Positions 8,879 to 17,716 of a stretch of 32,143 nt of DNA are shown piece after piece. A model generated the notes under the pieces. It did no database searches, had not been told where the DNA came from, and worked only from the letters and a program-made list of their open reading frames with translations. Position 1 is the stretch's first letter, and each line of letters opens with the position of its first letter. Made by a program: the position numbers and the translations under genes. Origin of the DNA: Acidimicrobiaceae bacterium. GTDB taxonomy: Bacteria > Actinomycetota > Acidimicrobiia > Acidimicrobiales > RAAP-2. The stretch lies in contig PLON01000023.1 in assembly GCA_003142095.1 (NCBI GenBank), forward strand, positions 7,585 through 39,727, in the 5' to 3' direction.

Positions 8879-10318
8879 ATGACTTTTACGAAGCCATTAA
8901 GCGAAATCGACACTCAAACTGAGACTTTGGTGAATGAGGATTTCGCCATGGAAGTTGCTCAGGTTGAGAACTTGACGATCGACGCTGAGAGTGAAAATTT
9001 CGTCATCGAAGCGCAAGTTGAGGATCTCCGCGCGGAGCAAGATCGTCTGCTGTGCGGAGTCGGAGTTACCGTCGTCTTCCCCTGCCTCAACGAGGAACTC
9101 GCAGTTGGACTGTGCGTAAAGAGAGCCCTCACGGCCATGCGTCGTGCAGGAATTGACGGAACGGTGATCGTGGTCGACAACGGCTCAACCGACGAGTCCG
9201 CAAGGCTCGCCTCTGAAGCCGGCGCCCAAGTGATTTTCCAGCGCGAACCAGGTTACGGCGCCGCCCTGCGCTCGGGCATTGATGAAGCGCAATCAGAGTT
9301 CGTGATCATGGCTGACGCTGATGGCACCTACGAGCTAGACGCCATCCCACGCCTACTGTTGCCGTTGGTCAAAGACGAAGCCGACATGGTGCTCGGCCAG
9401 AGGCTCAGCGACGCGACGGCGGCAACAATGCCCTGGCTACATCGCTACGTCGGCACGCCAGCGATTACCTACCTCGTGAAGAAGGCCACCAAGAACAGGA
9501 TCACCATTCGCGATAGCCAATCTGGCTTTCGCGCATTTCGTCGCGAGCAGATTCTCAGCCTCAGGCTTTCATCGACCGGCATGGAGTTCGCCTCGGAGAT
9601 GCTCATCCGTAGCTCCTGGGCAAATTTGAGAATCCAAGAAGTTGACACGAAGTACGCCGAGCGTATTGGGCAATCAAAGCTCAGTACGTTCTCCGACGGC
9701 CTTCGTCACCTGCGTCAAATCATCTTGTTGAGCCCTGAGACTGCCGCCACCGTTCCCGGCGTACTCGCGACTTTCGCCGCGTTCTTGTTGTGGATTATGG
9801 CCGCGCAGTCGTCGACCGGCTTTGGGCACGCTGGATCGCTCAGTTGGATTGCTGACGTCGCCGCGGGCGTTCTCAGCATCCTTGGCCCAATCCTTCTTTG
9901 CACTGGCATTGTTCTCAAATACCGCGCAGAGTCATCGGGTCTTCGTAGCGCTCACGTCAAGCTACCGATTGCAAATTTGGTTCGTCGGTTCTCTCTGTAC
10001 GGCGTCCTTCTTGTTTTCATCTCGCTGGCAGGTCTCGCTGTCCTTCTGCTTAGCTTTTACCACCACCCCGAATTCATTTCAAAATCGGTTGCCGCGTCAT
10101 TGGCTTCATTTGTTAGAAGCGCCTTCGTCGTAGGTATCGTGTTGAGCGCCGCACCAGTGATCGCTCCTTTTCTCATCACGTCACCGCGCTCCCTGTTGCC
10201 GACGGCCGAAGTGGGGAACAAGAAGAAAAGGCTGCTACGCGTAAGAGGCGTCGAAAACGAGGACGCCTCGACGGACGCTGGCCCGCAACGTATGCAAGAG
10301 AACGCTTTCGGGGACTGA
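8879..10318 (+). CDS. DPM1-like family 2 glycosyltransferase with C-terminal membrane domain
   Basis: From the ATG at 8879 the product is 479 residues; a GTG at 8798 would add 27. The N-terminal 60 residues are acidic with spaced repeats (AQVENLTIDAE, AQVEDLRAEQ). The GT2 domain follows: VVFPCLNEELAV, VIVVDNGSTDES, then PGYGAALRSGI and MADADGTYELDAIPRL, the last with the D-x-D metal motif. RDSQSGFRAFRR and the final YAERIGQSKLS are typical of dolichol/undecaprenyl-phosphate mannosyltransferase-like enzymes. About four hydrophobic segments follow. Such enzymes charge polyprenyl phosphate with one sugar for later use outside the cytoplasm. The substrate sugar is not readable. It could supply lipid-linked sugar donors to the surface-glycan pathway. 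Confidence 0.85.
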   Translation: MTFTKPLSEIDTQTETLVNEDFAMEVAQVENLTIDAESENFVIEAQVEDLRAEQDRLLCGVGVTVVFPCLNEELAVGLCVKRALTAMRRAGIDGTVIVVDNGSTDESARLASEAGAQVIFQREPGYGAALRSGIDEAQSEFVIMADADGTYELDAIPRLLLPLVKDEADMVLGQRLSDATAATMPWLHRYVGTPAITYLVKKATKNRITIRDSQSGFRAFRREQILSLRLSSTGMEFASEMLIRSSWANLRIQEVDTKYAERIGQSKLSTFSDGLRHLRQIILLSPETAATVPGVLATFAAFLLWIMAAQSSTGFGHAGSLSWIADVAAGVLSILGPILLCTGIVLKYRAESSGLRSAHVKLPIANLVRRFSLYGVLLVFISLAGLAVLLLSFYHHPEFISKSVAASLASFVRSAFVVGIVLSAAPVIAPFLITSPRSLLPTAEVGNKKKRLLRVRGVENEDASTDAGPQRMQENAFGD

Positions 10319-10387
10319 CAGGCGGGCGTCGGCCACTCGGTGATCTGCTGCTTGCGATTGAAGTTGTGGCTTTGATCCAACAGTGAG

Positions 10388-11629
10388 TTAGAGCGAACGG
10401 TTCCCACCGAGCAGAGGTGCGTCACGCACGAGTGCAGAAATCCGTTCGACCATCTCTTCGGCCGATCGATCGATGCTCTTCGTCGTCGAATATTGAGCAC
10501 CCCACTCGGCGGTCGAGCGGCGAAGAGAGTCGCCGGCGGCGACCGCGGCGAGTATTCCTCGAGCCATTCCACGAATCGAAGCTTCGACCACGAAGCCATT
10601 GACTCCTGACTCGACGAGATGCGTGGCAAGGTTTTCGGGGTTATCTGCGACAACTACCGGTGCGCCGGCAGATACCGATTCCGCGACGACGATGCCGTAA
10701 CCTTCTCGAAGCGACGGAACAATGGTGCACGACGCTCGTGCAAAGAGGTCAAAGAGTTCATCGTCGGAAACCGAACCTGTGAAGAGCACCGCTTCGCTGA
10801 GCCCGAGACGATCCACTTCGCTTTCAACGCTGACGCGCTCCGGGCCGTCACTTACTACGGTCATCTTTAGAGACGGTAATGATTCTCGAGCGGCGGCGAG
10901 TATTTGAGGAAGCAGTGCAACCCCTTTGTGTTTGACGTGCCGACCCACGAACAGCACCATCGGATCTTCCGGCTGCATCAATGAGGGAGCACTTCCCTCT
11001 CGTTTGCTCGGCAATAGGCCCGGCAGGACCGCCACGTCTCCTCGGAACCCGAGCGAGCGCAATCGTCGTGCACTCTCTGGCGTGAAGACCTGAGCAAAGC
11101 GACTCGCTTTAATGCACACCCTTTGAACGAGAGCACCAACCGTGCCCGTCAGCCGACCGGCGTAAGTCCTCCAGTACCTCGATGACCAGACTTCGTGGTA
11201 ATCGACAAAGACGGGAATTCCCGTGCCCAACAGTGCGCCGCGAGCGGCGAGGAGCGAGAAAAACGGGAAACTCGCAACAACTACGGCGTCAAACTCATGT
11301 CGGCGATGTGCCATCCAAGAGAACGTTCCGGCTCCAAACGCCAGCGCTGGACCGGTTCGTCTCGTGCCTTCTGAGTCATAAAGCTGACTGGCCCGACTTA
11401 CGGCGACAATCTGCACCCCCGGCCAATTAGGGGGTTCGGTTGTCCACTGACGACGAGTTACGTAGGTGACGGTCGCCCCGGCTGCGACAATCTGGTCAAC
11501 GAGGACTCGATACCATCGCTCGGCTCCGCCGTGCGTCAGAGGGAACAAACAGTCGTACACCACGCAAATACTGCGTCCCTCGAGACTCACATCGCTCACT
11601 GATTCGTTCGATGGAGCGACGTCATTCAC
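10388..11629 (-). CDS. GT-B glycosyltransferase, GT4 family
   Basis: This 413-residue protein is a clear GT4. The N-terminal domain has CVVYDCLFPLTHGGAERWY, the usual GGAER acceptor loop, and VDYHEVWSSRYW. The donor domain has VLFVGRHVKHKGVALLPQI and SLREGYGIVVAESVSAGAP, which carries the intact EX7E motif (E in REGYG, E in VAES). It is convergent with the DPM1-like gene, 69 bases apart, with no clear terminator between them. It belongs functionally with the glycosyltransferases to the left but is transcribed alone. Confidence 0.87.
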   Translation of the reverse strand: MNDVAPSNESVSDVSLEGRSICVVYDCLFPLTHGGAERWYRVLVDQIVAAGATVTYVTRRQWTTEPPNWPGVQIVAVSRASQLYDSEGTRRTGPALAFGAGTFSWMAHRRHEFDAVVVASFPFFSLLAARGALLGTGIPVFVDYHEVWSSRYWRTYAGRLTGTVGALVQRVCIKASRFAQVFTPESARRLRSLGFRGDVAVLPGLLPSKREGSAPSLMQPEDPMVLFVGRHVKHKGVALLPQILAAARESLPSLKMTVVSDGPERVSVESEVDRLGLSEAVLFTGSVSDDELFDLFARASCTIVPSLREGYGIVVAESVSAGAPVVVADNPENLATHLVESGVNGFVVEASIRGMARGILAAVAAGDSLRRSTAEWGAQYSTTKSIDRSAEEMVERISALVRDAPLLGGNRSL

Positions 11630-12064
11630 GTTCGGAGTCCAAACTGATTTGCAACTGGTGTGTCTCTTGGACCTGAAGTGTTACGGCCCCAGTCGAGTGG
11701 CGGGGTTCGCAGAGCACTTGTCGGTTTGCATTGGCGAAAGCTTCGAAACAGAAACTTTTCATATTTGGACTCTCATTGGCAAAGGGCACCTGCATCGTCT
11801 CGCGCTATCGATTAACTGTACGGGCTGTTCGCGGCGTGACGGGAGTCTTGGCCAACTCACGTCAGAGATTACGGTCATTGACCAAGCTCCGCTAAGAGTC
11901 TCCACGGTGAAGGATGGCGACTCACCGAGCATCGGGTCATCGACGAAGAATCATCACTGGAGCATTCGACAGTTCTCGCCGAGCTTCAACGACACTCCAT
12001 CAGGTTCACTCGCCAGATCTGCCGCGTGACACACATCCAAGGGGAAGGTGCGGCAACTAAAGAA
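11630..12064. other. non-coding stretch upstream of a GT4 gene
   Basis: About 435 bases with no gene I can support. A plus-strand open frame (11466-12029) covers part of it, but half of that frame is antisense to the GT4 gene and its product shows no domain, signal peptide or start signal. The promoter of the minus-strand GT4 gene must lie at the left end of this stretch. Confidence 0.4.
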
Positions 12065-12112
12065 GGTGTCGGGGTCGTAATCGGATTAGTTACCGACTAC
12101 GACCCCGACACC
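12065..12112 (-). terminator. long stem-loop terminator of the GH26-like gene
   Basis: The arms 12065-12084 and 12093-12112 are complementary at 19 of 20 positions around an 8-base loop. On the minus strand the stem is followed by TTCTTTAGTT, a partial T tract. It lies 22 bases beyond the stop of the minus-strand gene at 12134, as expected of an intrinsic terminator. It may also stop plus-strand read-through. Confidence 0.75.
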
Positions 12113-12133
12113 AAGGCATTCGATGACGAATCC

Positions 12134-13519
12134 TTAGCTATTACCAAACCACTTTTGAAACGCTGCCAGTGACAACGGCGTGTTCGACTCAAGTGCCGAC
12201 GTATTGTCATTACCCACGTCGTAGTAGGACTCGAAGGCGAAGTTCCCGTTGGCAACCGTTGAACCAATCCCGTTGATGTACCCTGCATCGTCTCCAGGTG
12301 TCGCGTACAGTCCCCACTCGGGGAAGCTCATGGGCTTTCCATGTGCCGCTGCGAACGCCTCAAAAGTGTTGAGGCCGTCCGGCTCAGTAGCGAGCTGCGA
12401 GAAGGTGAACGGTCCGCTTGTGAGGCCTGAGGCGTCATACTGATCGAGCCCGAGGATGTCGACGTACTGGTTGCCCGGGTAGAAGTTCGCGTAAGGAATG
12501 TCCTGGTTGAACGCGTTGGGGTTCCAGTCGATCAGAAAGTTCTCGCCGGACGCCTGACGAAGACCTGTGACTTCATTGGCGAAGCACTGAGCCCACAGAT
12601 TCTGCTCCTGCGTGGTCGCGCCAACGAAGTCCGCTTCCCACGCGCCATTCATTTCCGCGCCGAGTCGGATAACCGAGTTCTGCAGTCGAGCGGCGACAAG
12701 ATTCTGACCAAGTTGAGTTGCGTAGTTGTCAAAGTCTCCGGCGGCACACGACTGCTCCCAGCTCAGCGGGTCGTTGACGTCTTCGAGGCTGACAGGGATC
12801 AAGTCCACTTGCAACACGAGTTGACGAGTCTGAGGCGCTTCCGCAACCCAATCCGTGTACCCGTAGCCCGGGGTGGAGACCCACGGCGAAACCCAGTCGG
12901 CCCATGTCGGTGCACCGTTGAGGTAGGCCAGCACACACGTCACGTTTGAATTGGTCAAGTGATCGAAACTGGTGACTGCAGCTTGAAGCGACGCGAGTCC
13001 CGTGTCATCGAAGTTTGGCTCGAGGCATTCGCTTCGCGACGCACCGGCCGTGATGGGCCCTCCCGAGGCAGCAGGATTTGACGGCGTGGTCGTTGTAGTC
13101 GTTGGGGGAAGTGTGGACGTGGTCGTGGTCGTGGTACCGCCACCGCCACCGCCACCGCCACCGCCACCGCCACCGCCACCGCCACCGCCACCGCCAGCAC
13201 CACCAGCACCACCGCCGCTAGGCGTGACTAGAGTGCTTGGCGACGTGGTGGTCGTTGTGGGGGTGACCGGATTACGGTGGTGACGCCCGAGCTCGATGAG
13301 CTGGCTGAGGCTTGATTCCGACGCGAAGACGGACGAGTGGTTCGACGATCCCGCAGTCAGATCAGTGATCCCGTTGGGCGATGCCGAGGCGTCGAGAGCG
13401 ATCATCGCCACCAACACGGAGGTAGTTATGGCGAGAGTAACGACCTTTGGAAAACGGTGCGCGGTCTTGCCCTTGACAATTTGAGTAAATGAGCCCTTGT
13501 TCATGCTGCATAAATTCAC
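12134..13519 (-). CDS. exported GH26-like glycosidase with poly-Gly/Thr linker
   Basis: The 461-residue product has a basic N-terminus and a hydrophobic signal segment (VVTLAITTSVLVAMIALDASA, roughly residues 26-47). A low-complexity linker follows: Thr-rich, poly-Gly of about 20 residues, then Thr-rich again (about residues 86-150). The remaining 300 residues resemble family 26 glycoside hydrolases. VIRLGAEMNGAWE carries the acid/base Glu (about residue 289), and KPMSFPEWGLY carries the nucleophile Glu (about residue 401) on a TIM-barrel pattern. GH26 enzymes cut beta-mannans and related beta-glycans. With a glycan locus next door, an exported enzyme that trims or releases the cell's own polysaccharide is plausible, as is feeding on external glycan. 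A second ATG six codons in is an alternative start. A strong terminator follows. Confidence 0.75.
   Translation of the reverse strand: MNLCSMNKGSFTQIVKGKTAHRFPKVVTLAITTSVLVAMIALDASASPNGITDLTAGSSNHSSVFASESSLSQLIELGRHHRNPVTPTTTTTSPSTLVTPSGGGAGGAGGGGGGGGGGGGGGGGGGGGTTTTTTSTLPPTTTTTTPSNPAASGGPITAGASRSECLEPNFDDTGLASLQAAVTSFDHLTNSNVTCVLAYLNGAPTWADWVSPWVSTPGYGYTDWVAEAPQTRQLVLQVDLIPVSLEDVNDPLSWEQSCAAGDFDNYATQLGQNLVAARLQNSVIRLGAEMNGAWEADFVGATTQEQNLWAQCFANEVTGLRQASGENFLIDWNPNAFNQDIPYANFYPGNQYVDILGLDQYDASGLTSGPFTFSQLATEPDGLNTFEAFAAAHGKPMSFPEWGLYATPGDDAGYINGIGSTVANGNFAFESYYDVGNDNTSALESNTPLSLAAFQKWFGNS
13137..13196 (-). repeat. perfect hexanucleotide microsatellite, 10 copies, inside the GH26-like gene
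   Basis: The hexamer CCGCCA (TGGCGG on the coding strand) repeats ten times without interruption and encodes the poly-Gly linker. Gain or loss of whole units by slippage would lengthen or shorten the linker by two Gly per unit without breaking the frame. Confidence 0.95.
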
Positions 13520-13876
13520 AGACTCAGATCACTGCCCCGCCTACGGTCCCTCAATATTCGCCCAACTCTCTTCACCAACACTGCTAATCAGGATTTACAC
13601 GGTGAATTTTGTATCGAAAAGTGCGATTTTGCCTAACTTCACTGATGAAGAATCCTCGTATTTCTTCATCGTGATGACAACTCCTTCAGTGCCCTAGGCG
13701 ACTTTTGTCTCACGGGCGTAATGAAAATCACATCGCGGCAATCTGGAGAATCGAGTCGCCGTTACATTTCGAATTCATCGAGGAGGCTTCCGTGGCTCGC
13801 AGGAGGGCTTCTTCAAGGAGCGTGGCGGGTGGAAGTTCCCCCGGCCCCAAAAGGGGTTTAGTAGTAGGTTGCCCAG
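13520..13876. other. divergent intergenic region between two exported-protein genes
   Basis: These 357 bases lie between the minus-strand GH26-like gene and the plus-strand InlB-repeat gene and should hold both promoters. The left half (13520-13700) is clearly AT-richer. GATGAAGAA (13644-13652) and TTCTTCATC (13662-13670) form a perfect 9-bp inverted repeat with a 9-base spacer, a candidate operator or RNA hairpin. A CCCC-AAAA-GGGG hairpin lies near 13848-13859, shortly before the GTG start. I could not match a known riboswitch. Confidence 0.45.
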
Positions 13877-15862
13877 GTGAGTGGGAGGGCCGGATTCTTG
13901 AAATTCGCCACGAATGCAGCGGTGGTGGCGTTGGTCTTGACAGCCAGCGTCGTCGCGTCGCCCCTCGCGTCGGCCGCGTCAAACATTGTTCAGGGACCAC
14001 CCAGCTCCGGTGCAACTGACGTGGCCGGCAGTGCCGGTTATACGGACTTTCTGACGGCGGCGTCGGGCGCTACGGGAACAGTCACGTTCACCACGTCAAT
14101 GTCGGGCTTCGCCATCGTTGGCGACAACGAGCTGGAGAGCACCGGAACGCTCTCGGCCTCCGGTTCGCCATACGCCATCACGGGCAGCGACACCGACGCC
14201 GACGCATACGGCGACAGTGGGACCTGGAGTTATATCTTGACCGTCACGCCGGACACGATCGTTCAAGGTTCTCCTACCTCGGGCTCCACAAGCACGACGA
14301 GTAGCACTGCCTTCACCGACACCTTGGAAGCAAGTTCTGGATTTGTCGGTCCGGTCACCTTCGTCACGCCGACCACCGGTTTCACTATTAGTAATGATGA
14401 CGAACTCGAGACCACTGGTCCTTTGAACGCGGGGAGTTCTCCCTACACAATTACGGGCACCGACTCCGACGCATACGGCGACAGTGGGACCTGGAGCTAC
14501 TCCTTGACCGTGACGCCAGCCTCGGGGGGTGGATCAGAGGGTGGAACGACGAGCCTCATTCAAGCTTCTTTCACGTCAGGCTCTGTTTCGGCGAGTTCAT
14601 CAGGGACGTTCACGGCGGGTCCGATCACCGTTGAGGGCAACGTCGGTCCGGTGACGTTTGTCACGACCAGCTCAAGTTCGAGTCTGACCGCGAGCTCCTC
14701 GGGATCGATATCGACGACGGGTCCTCTCTCGGTCGGTTCGTACATGGTGTCGGGAACCGACTCCGACACGAACGGCGACACGGGAACATGGACGTACACG
14801 TTGTCGGTGATCGCCACGGCTGTCATCACCGTCACCTTTGACGGCAATGGTGGATCCGGTGTCATCACACCTGAGAGTGAGAGCGCACCCACGGCACTGT
14901 CTTTGAACGGCTTCGTACGAAAGGGGTACACCTTCGTCGACTGGAATACCAAAGCCAACGGGTCGGGGCTTTCGTACGCGAACGGGGCCATATTCCGCTT
15001 TGTCACCGCGACCACTCTCTTCGCTCAATGGAAGCGCGGAAAGTCACCACTGCGCACGATCACCTTCGCTAGCAACAGAGGTACCGGCGCCACCGTTTCG
15101 GAGATCGAAGACACGCCGACCGCCATCAGGCCGAATCACTTCACGCGGTCGGGGTACACCTTCGTCGACTGGAACACCAGGGCCAACGGATCCGCCATGC
15201 GTTTCAAGCCGGGAGCTACCTATCCCTTCAAAAGGTCGATCACTCTGTACGCGCAGTGGAAGAAGACTCCGAAGGCTCCGACGAAGCCGCCACCCAAAGC
15301 CGCCATTCACGTTGTTACGTTCGCGGCTAACGGGGGCGCCGGCGCCATGGCCGCAGAGTCGCACCGGAGCCCGACGAGACTGAAGCCAAATCACTTCACG
15401 CGGTCGGGGTACACCTTCGTCGACTGGAACACCAAAGCCCACGGGTCAGGGGCCTCGTACGGCTTCGGGGCTACCTTCTCATTTGCCGCGTCAACGACGC
15501 TCTATGCCCAGTGGAAGAAAAACAAGGTGATCCCACCGACGCCCCCCATCCCTGGTGGCGTGATCATCGGGCCCTTCGCTCTCGGATCGTCGTCTCTGAC
15601 GTCAGGACTCGAGAGCCAGATTCAAAGCCTCGCCGGTGAGGCAAAGACCAAGGGAGAGAAGCAGATAACCCTGTACGGTTTCGGCGACGCCTCCGTGTCA
15701 AGCGAAACGAATACTCAACTGGGCCGAGCGCGAGCGGTCGCGGTAGCGACGTATTTGGAAGCGCGTCTCGCGGCGATTGGGCTCAAGGGGTGGACGATAT
15801 CCTTCGCGCTCGCAAGCCCCAGCCCATCGGAAGTGTCGACCGTCGTCGCCACGTTCTCGTAG
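13877..15862 (+). CDS. surface protein with InlB-type repeats and OmpA-like C-terminus
   Basis: The GTG start gives 661 residues with a clear signal peptide (FATNAAVVALVLTASVV then SPLASA). Three repeats of about 85 residues follow, each opening near IVQG(P/S)P and closing near GDSGTWSY.LTV. Three Listeria-Bacteroides (InlB B-type) repeats come next, marked by ITVTFDGNGGSG and GYTFVDWNTKANGSG and ending in LFAQWK. A Lys/Pro-rich spacer leads to a C-terminal domain with FALGSSSLTSGLESQIQSLA, ITLYGFGDAS and LGRARAVAVATYLEA, which resembles OmpA-type peptidoglycan-binding domains. The protein probably binds the wall by its tail and displays the repeats. It converges with the gene at 15936-17522. 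Confidence 0.75.
   Translation: MSGRAGFLKFATNAAVVALVLTASVVASPLASAASNIVQGPPSSGATDVAGSAGYTDFLTAASGATGTVTFTTSMSGFAIVGDNELESTGTLSASGSPYAITGSDTDADAYGDSGTWSYILTVTPDTIVQGSPTSGSTSTTSSTAFTDTLEASSGFVGPVTFVTPTTGFTISNDDELETTGPLNAGSSPYTITGTDSDAYGDSGTWSYSLTVTPASGGGSEGGTTSLIQASFTSGSVSASSSGTFTAGPITVEGNVGPVTFVTTSSSSSLTASSSGSISTTGPLSVGSYMVSGTDSDTNGDTGTWTYTLSVIATAVITVTFDGNGGSGVITPESESAPTALSLNGFVRKGYTFVDWNTKANGSGLSYANGAIFRFVTATTLFAQWKRGKSPLRTITFASNRGTGATVSEIEDTPTAIRPNHFTRSGYTFVDWNTRANGSAMRFKPGATYPFKRSITLYAQWKKTPKAPTKPPPKAAIHVVTFAANGGAGAMAAESHRSPTRLKPNHFTRSGYTFVDWNTKAHGSGASYGFGATFSFAASTTLYAQWKKNKVIPPTPPIPGGVIIGPFALGSSSLTSGLESQIQSLAGEAKTKGEKQITLYGFGDASVSSETNTQLGRARAVAVATYLEARLAAIGLKGWTISFALASPSPSEVSTVVATFS
14823..15525 (+). 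repeat. three tandem InlB B-type repeats, partly identical in DNA
   Basis: Three units each encode an (I/V)TF...G..G to AQWK module. A 46-bp segment encoding NHFTRSGYTFVDWNT is identical at 15134-15179 and 15389-15434, 255 bp (85 codons) apart, while flanking DNA differs. The first unit shares the GYTFVDWNTKANGSG core. Such identity points to recent unit duplication or gene conversion. Confidence 0.8.
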
Positions 15863-15935
15863 AGGACTGCTTTCTCTCACGGCCGTCGGTCGGTCGGTTC
15901 GCCCCATCGGAGTGGAAATCCACTACTTGAGCGAA

Positions 15936-17522
15936 TTAGGGCTCGATCGTGACGTGTGACGTCGGCGAGACGTACGACCGTCCGTAACCGGTGTACGTCG
16001 CGTAGATCGACGTGGCTCCAACCGCCGGATTCGCTATCGTGATCAGGCATTCACCAAACGGGTTTGGATGACAATACGCGAGTCTCGCACCAAAATGAAC
16101 GGTAATCGTGGTGACCGGATAGATGCCTTGACTATTCGCGATGACACCCGTGACTTGTATGACGACGGGCGTCGACTGCGCAATGACTGGCGCGGTGGTC
16201 ACTGCGCGAAAACTCCACGACGCGACGGGTATCACGAACTCCGGGTCCGTCGTCGCCGAGTACCCGAAGCGGTTGTGCGCTTGCGTGGTGACCGTGTACA
16301 CCTCGCGGTTCGTGAGGCCTCGAATAATGCAGTTCGGTTGAAAGTAGACGGGGGCGGTGCATTGCTTCGTGACCGTTCCATTGCTAATTGTGACCCGATA
16401 GCTGTTTACTCGGGCTCCGCCCGCGTGAACGGACGGATGCATGTAGGTCCACGCCTCACCGCTATGCATATTCCCCGACACTTGCTGCGGCGTCGAGGGA
16501 ACCGCGGCCGCACAGTCGGCGGGGTAGCTCGACCACGCGATGTCGCCGGCACTGTCAACTGCGACGAACCGATGGGCGCCGTACGCGACACCCGTCCACT
16601 CTGACGTCGCGTCGGTCGGCACGGCGGACGCGGACCAGGTCGATCCCGAGGTCGATGCGAAGAAGTTATTCGTGGATCCACTCGACTGACCGGCGGCGAT
16701 GAAGGTGCCGCAGCCGAACGTGGCGTCGTTGATCTCCTGCGCCGGAGCGAAACGGTGCAGGGTCCACTGATAGCCGTACACGGATGTCGCAAAATATCCC
16801 GATCCGGAGGCGTCGAACTCCACGAAGTTCCCGTTGCCGTAAGCAACGGCGCCCCACGTCACGCCATGGATCAGTGGCAACAACCTGTGCCACACCAGCC
16901 CGTTCGTTGAAATGATGGTGGCGCCCATGGCTGCGTCCGTGGCGACAAACTGTCCGTTCCCGTAGGTGACCGCAGTGAGGTCATAGTTCTTGTGGTACCA
17001 CGGCTGCGTCCACTGGACCGCATTGGTGGAGGTGACAATCTGACCGTGTGACCCAACCGCCACGAAGAGACCTTCACCGTACGTCAGGCCCGTCCATTGA
17101 CCCGCGGGCCCTGACTGCGCGGTCCAATTAGTGCCATTCGTCGAGACCATCTCTTCGACAGTCGCGTTGACCGACGAAAGCGCGACAAATTCTCCGTTCG
17201 CGTAGGCGAGCGTCTGCCACGAGCCAGCTGGCACGGGATACTCCGTCCAGTCGGAGCCGTCAGACGAGACAGCGACCTCCGAACCGTGACCGAGCGCGAT
17301 CCACTGACCGTCTCCGAAGGCGACCGCAGACCAACTCCCAGTGGGCGAAGGCGCTGTCGCGATATTCCAGGTGCTCAGTGACGGCGCTCCCGTTGCGCCA
17401 CGGGCGGGTATGACTGCAATGCAGACGTATGCCGCCAGCGTCGTCGTCGCAACTGCGATCAAGAATCGACGGACCGAGGTCCAGCTCATAGGCCCGCCAT
17501 TCATCACAGTACTGGCCCTCAT
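15936..17522 (-). CDS. exported beta-propeller-like protein with fibronectin-type C-terminal region
   Basis: The 528-residue product has a signal segment (MSWTSVRRFLIAVATTTLAA, from the in-frame ATG at 17489). About seven repeats of roughly 45 residues follow, with the pattern W.(A/G/T)(V/L).(Y/F)G(N/D)G.(F/W)(V/I)A, then S.(D/N)G..W. Examples are WSAVAFGDGQWIALG, WTGLTYGEGLFVAVG and WGAVAYGNGNFVEFD. This is the pattern of sialidase/BNR-like beta-propellers in exported actinobacterial proteins. From about residue 340 a fibronectin type III-like region begins (STPQQVSGNM, VNSYRVTISNG, GLTNREVYTVTTQAHNRFG), and a further Ig-like part ends in SPTSHVTIEP. No catalytic residues were recognised, so binding or adhesion is more likely than hydrolysis. 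The start is uncertain among ATGs at 17522, 17504 and 17489. Confidence 0.65.
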   Translation of the reverse strand: MRASTVMNGGPMSWTSVRRFLIAVATTTLAAYVCIAVIPARGATGAPSLSTWNIATAPSPTGSWSAVAFGDGQWIALGHGSEVAVSSDGSDWTEYPVPAGSWQTLAYANGEFVALSSVNATVEEMVSTNGTNWTAQSGPAGQWTGLTYGEGLFVAVGSHGQIVTSTNAVQWTQPWYHKNYDLTAVTYGNGQFVATDAAMGATIISTNGLVWHRLLPLIHGVTWGAVAYGNGNFVEFDASGSGYFATSVYGYQWTLHRFAPAQEINDATFGCGTFIAAGQSSGSTNNFFASTSGSTWSASAVPTDATSEWTGVAYGAHRFVAVDSAGDIAWSSYPADCAAAVPSTPQQVSGNMHSGEAWTYMHPSVHAGGARVNSYRVTISNGTVTKQCTAPVYFQPNCIIRGLTNREVYTVTTQAHNRFGYSATTDPEFVIPVASWSFRAVTTAPVIAQSTPVVIQVTGVIANSQGIYPVTTITVHFGARLAYCHPNPFGECLITIANPAVGATSIYATYTGYGRSYVSPTSHVTIEP

Positions 17523-17716
17523 TTATACATCTTGCCACTCTTCCAAAACACCCAGCTTCCGTGTGTGAAATGAATCGTTTGTCCATCGGAACGTGAATCG
17601 AAGAGCGGTTTCTTCCAAAACCGGAGGTAATGACTAAGTTTCGCTACGCTGCCCGAAAAACATGACCAGGTCTTCCGAGGAATCACTACCGAATACATAG
17701 AAAAGCACCGACTCGG

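Noticed and set aside
11466-12029. 187-residue plus-strand open frame
   Set aside because: First third is antisense to the GT4 gene; no start signal, signal peptide or domain.
12955-13283. Ala/Val- and Pro-rich frames across the hexamer repeat
   Set aside because: Shadows of the microsatellite in alternative frames.
13705-13876. Possible riboswitch in the leader of the InlB-repeat gene
   Set aside because: Conserved cores of the c-di-GMP and c-di-AMP classes could not be found; only small hairpins are present.
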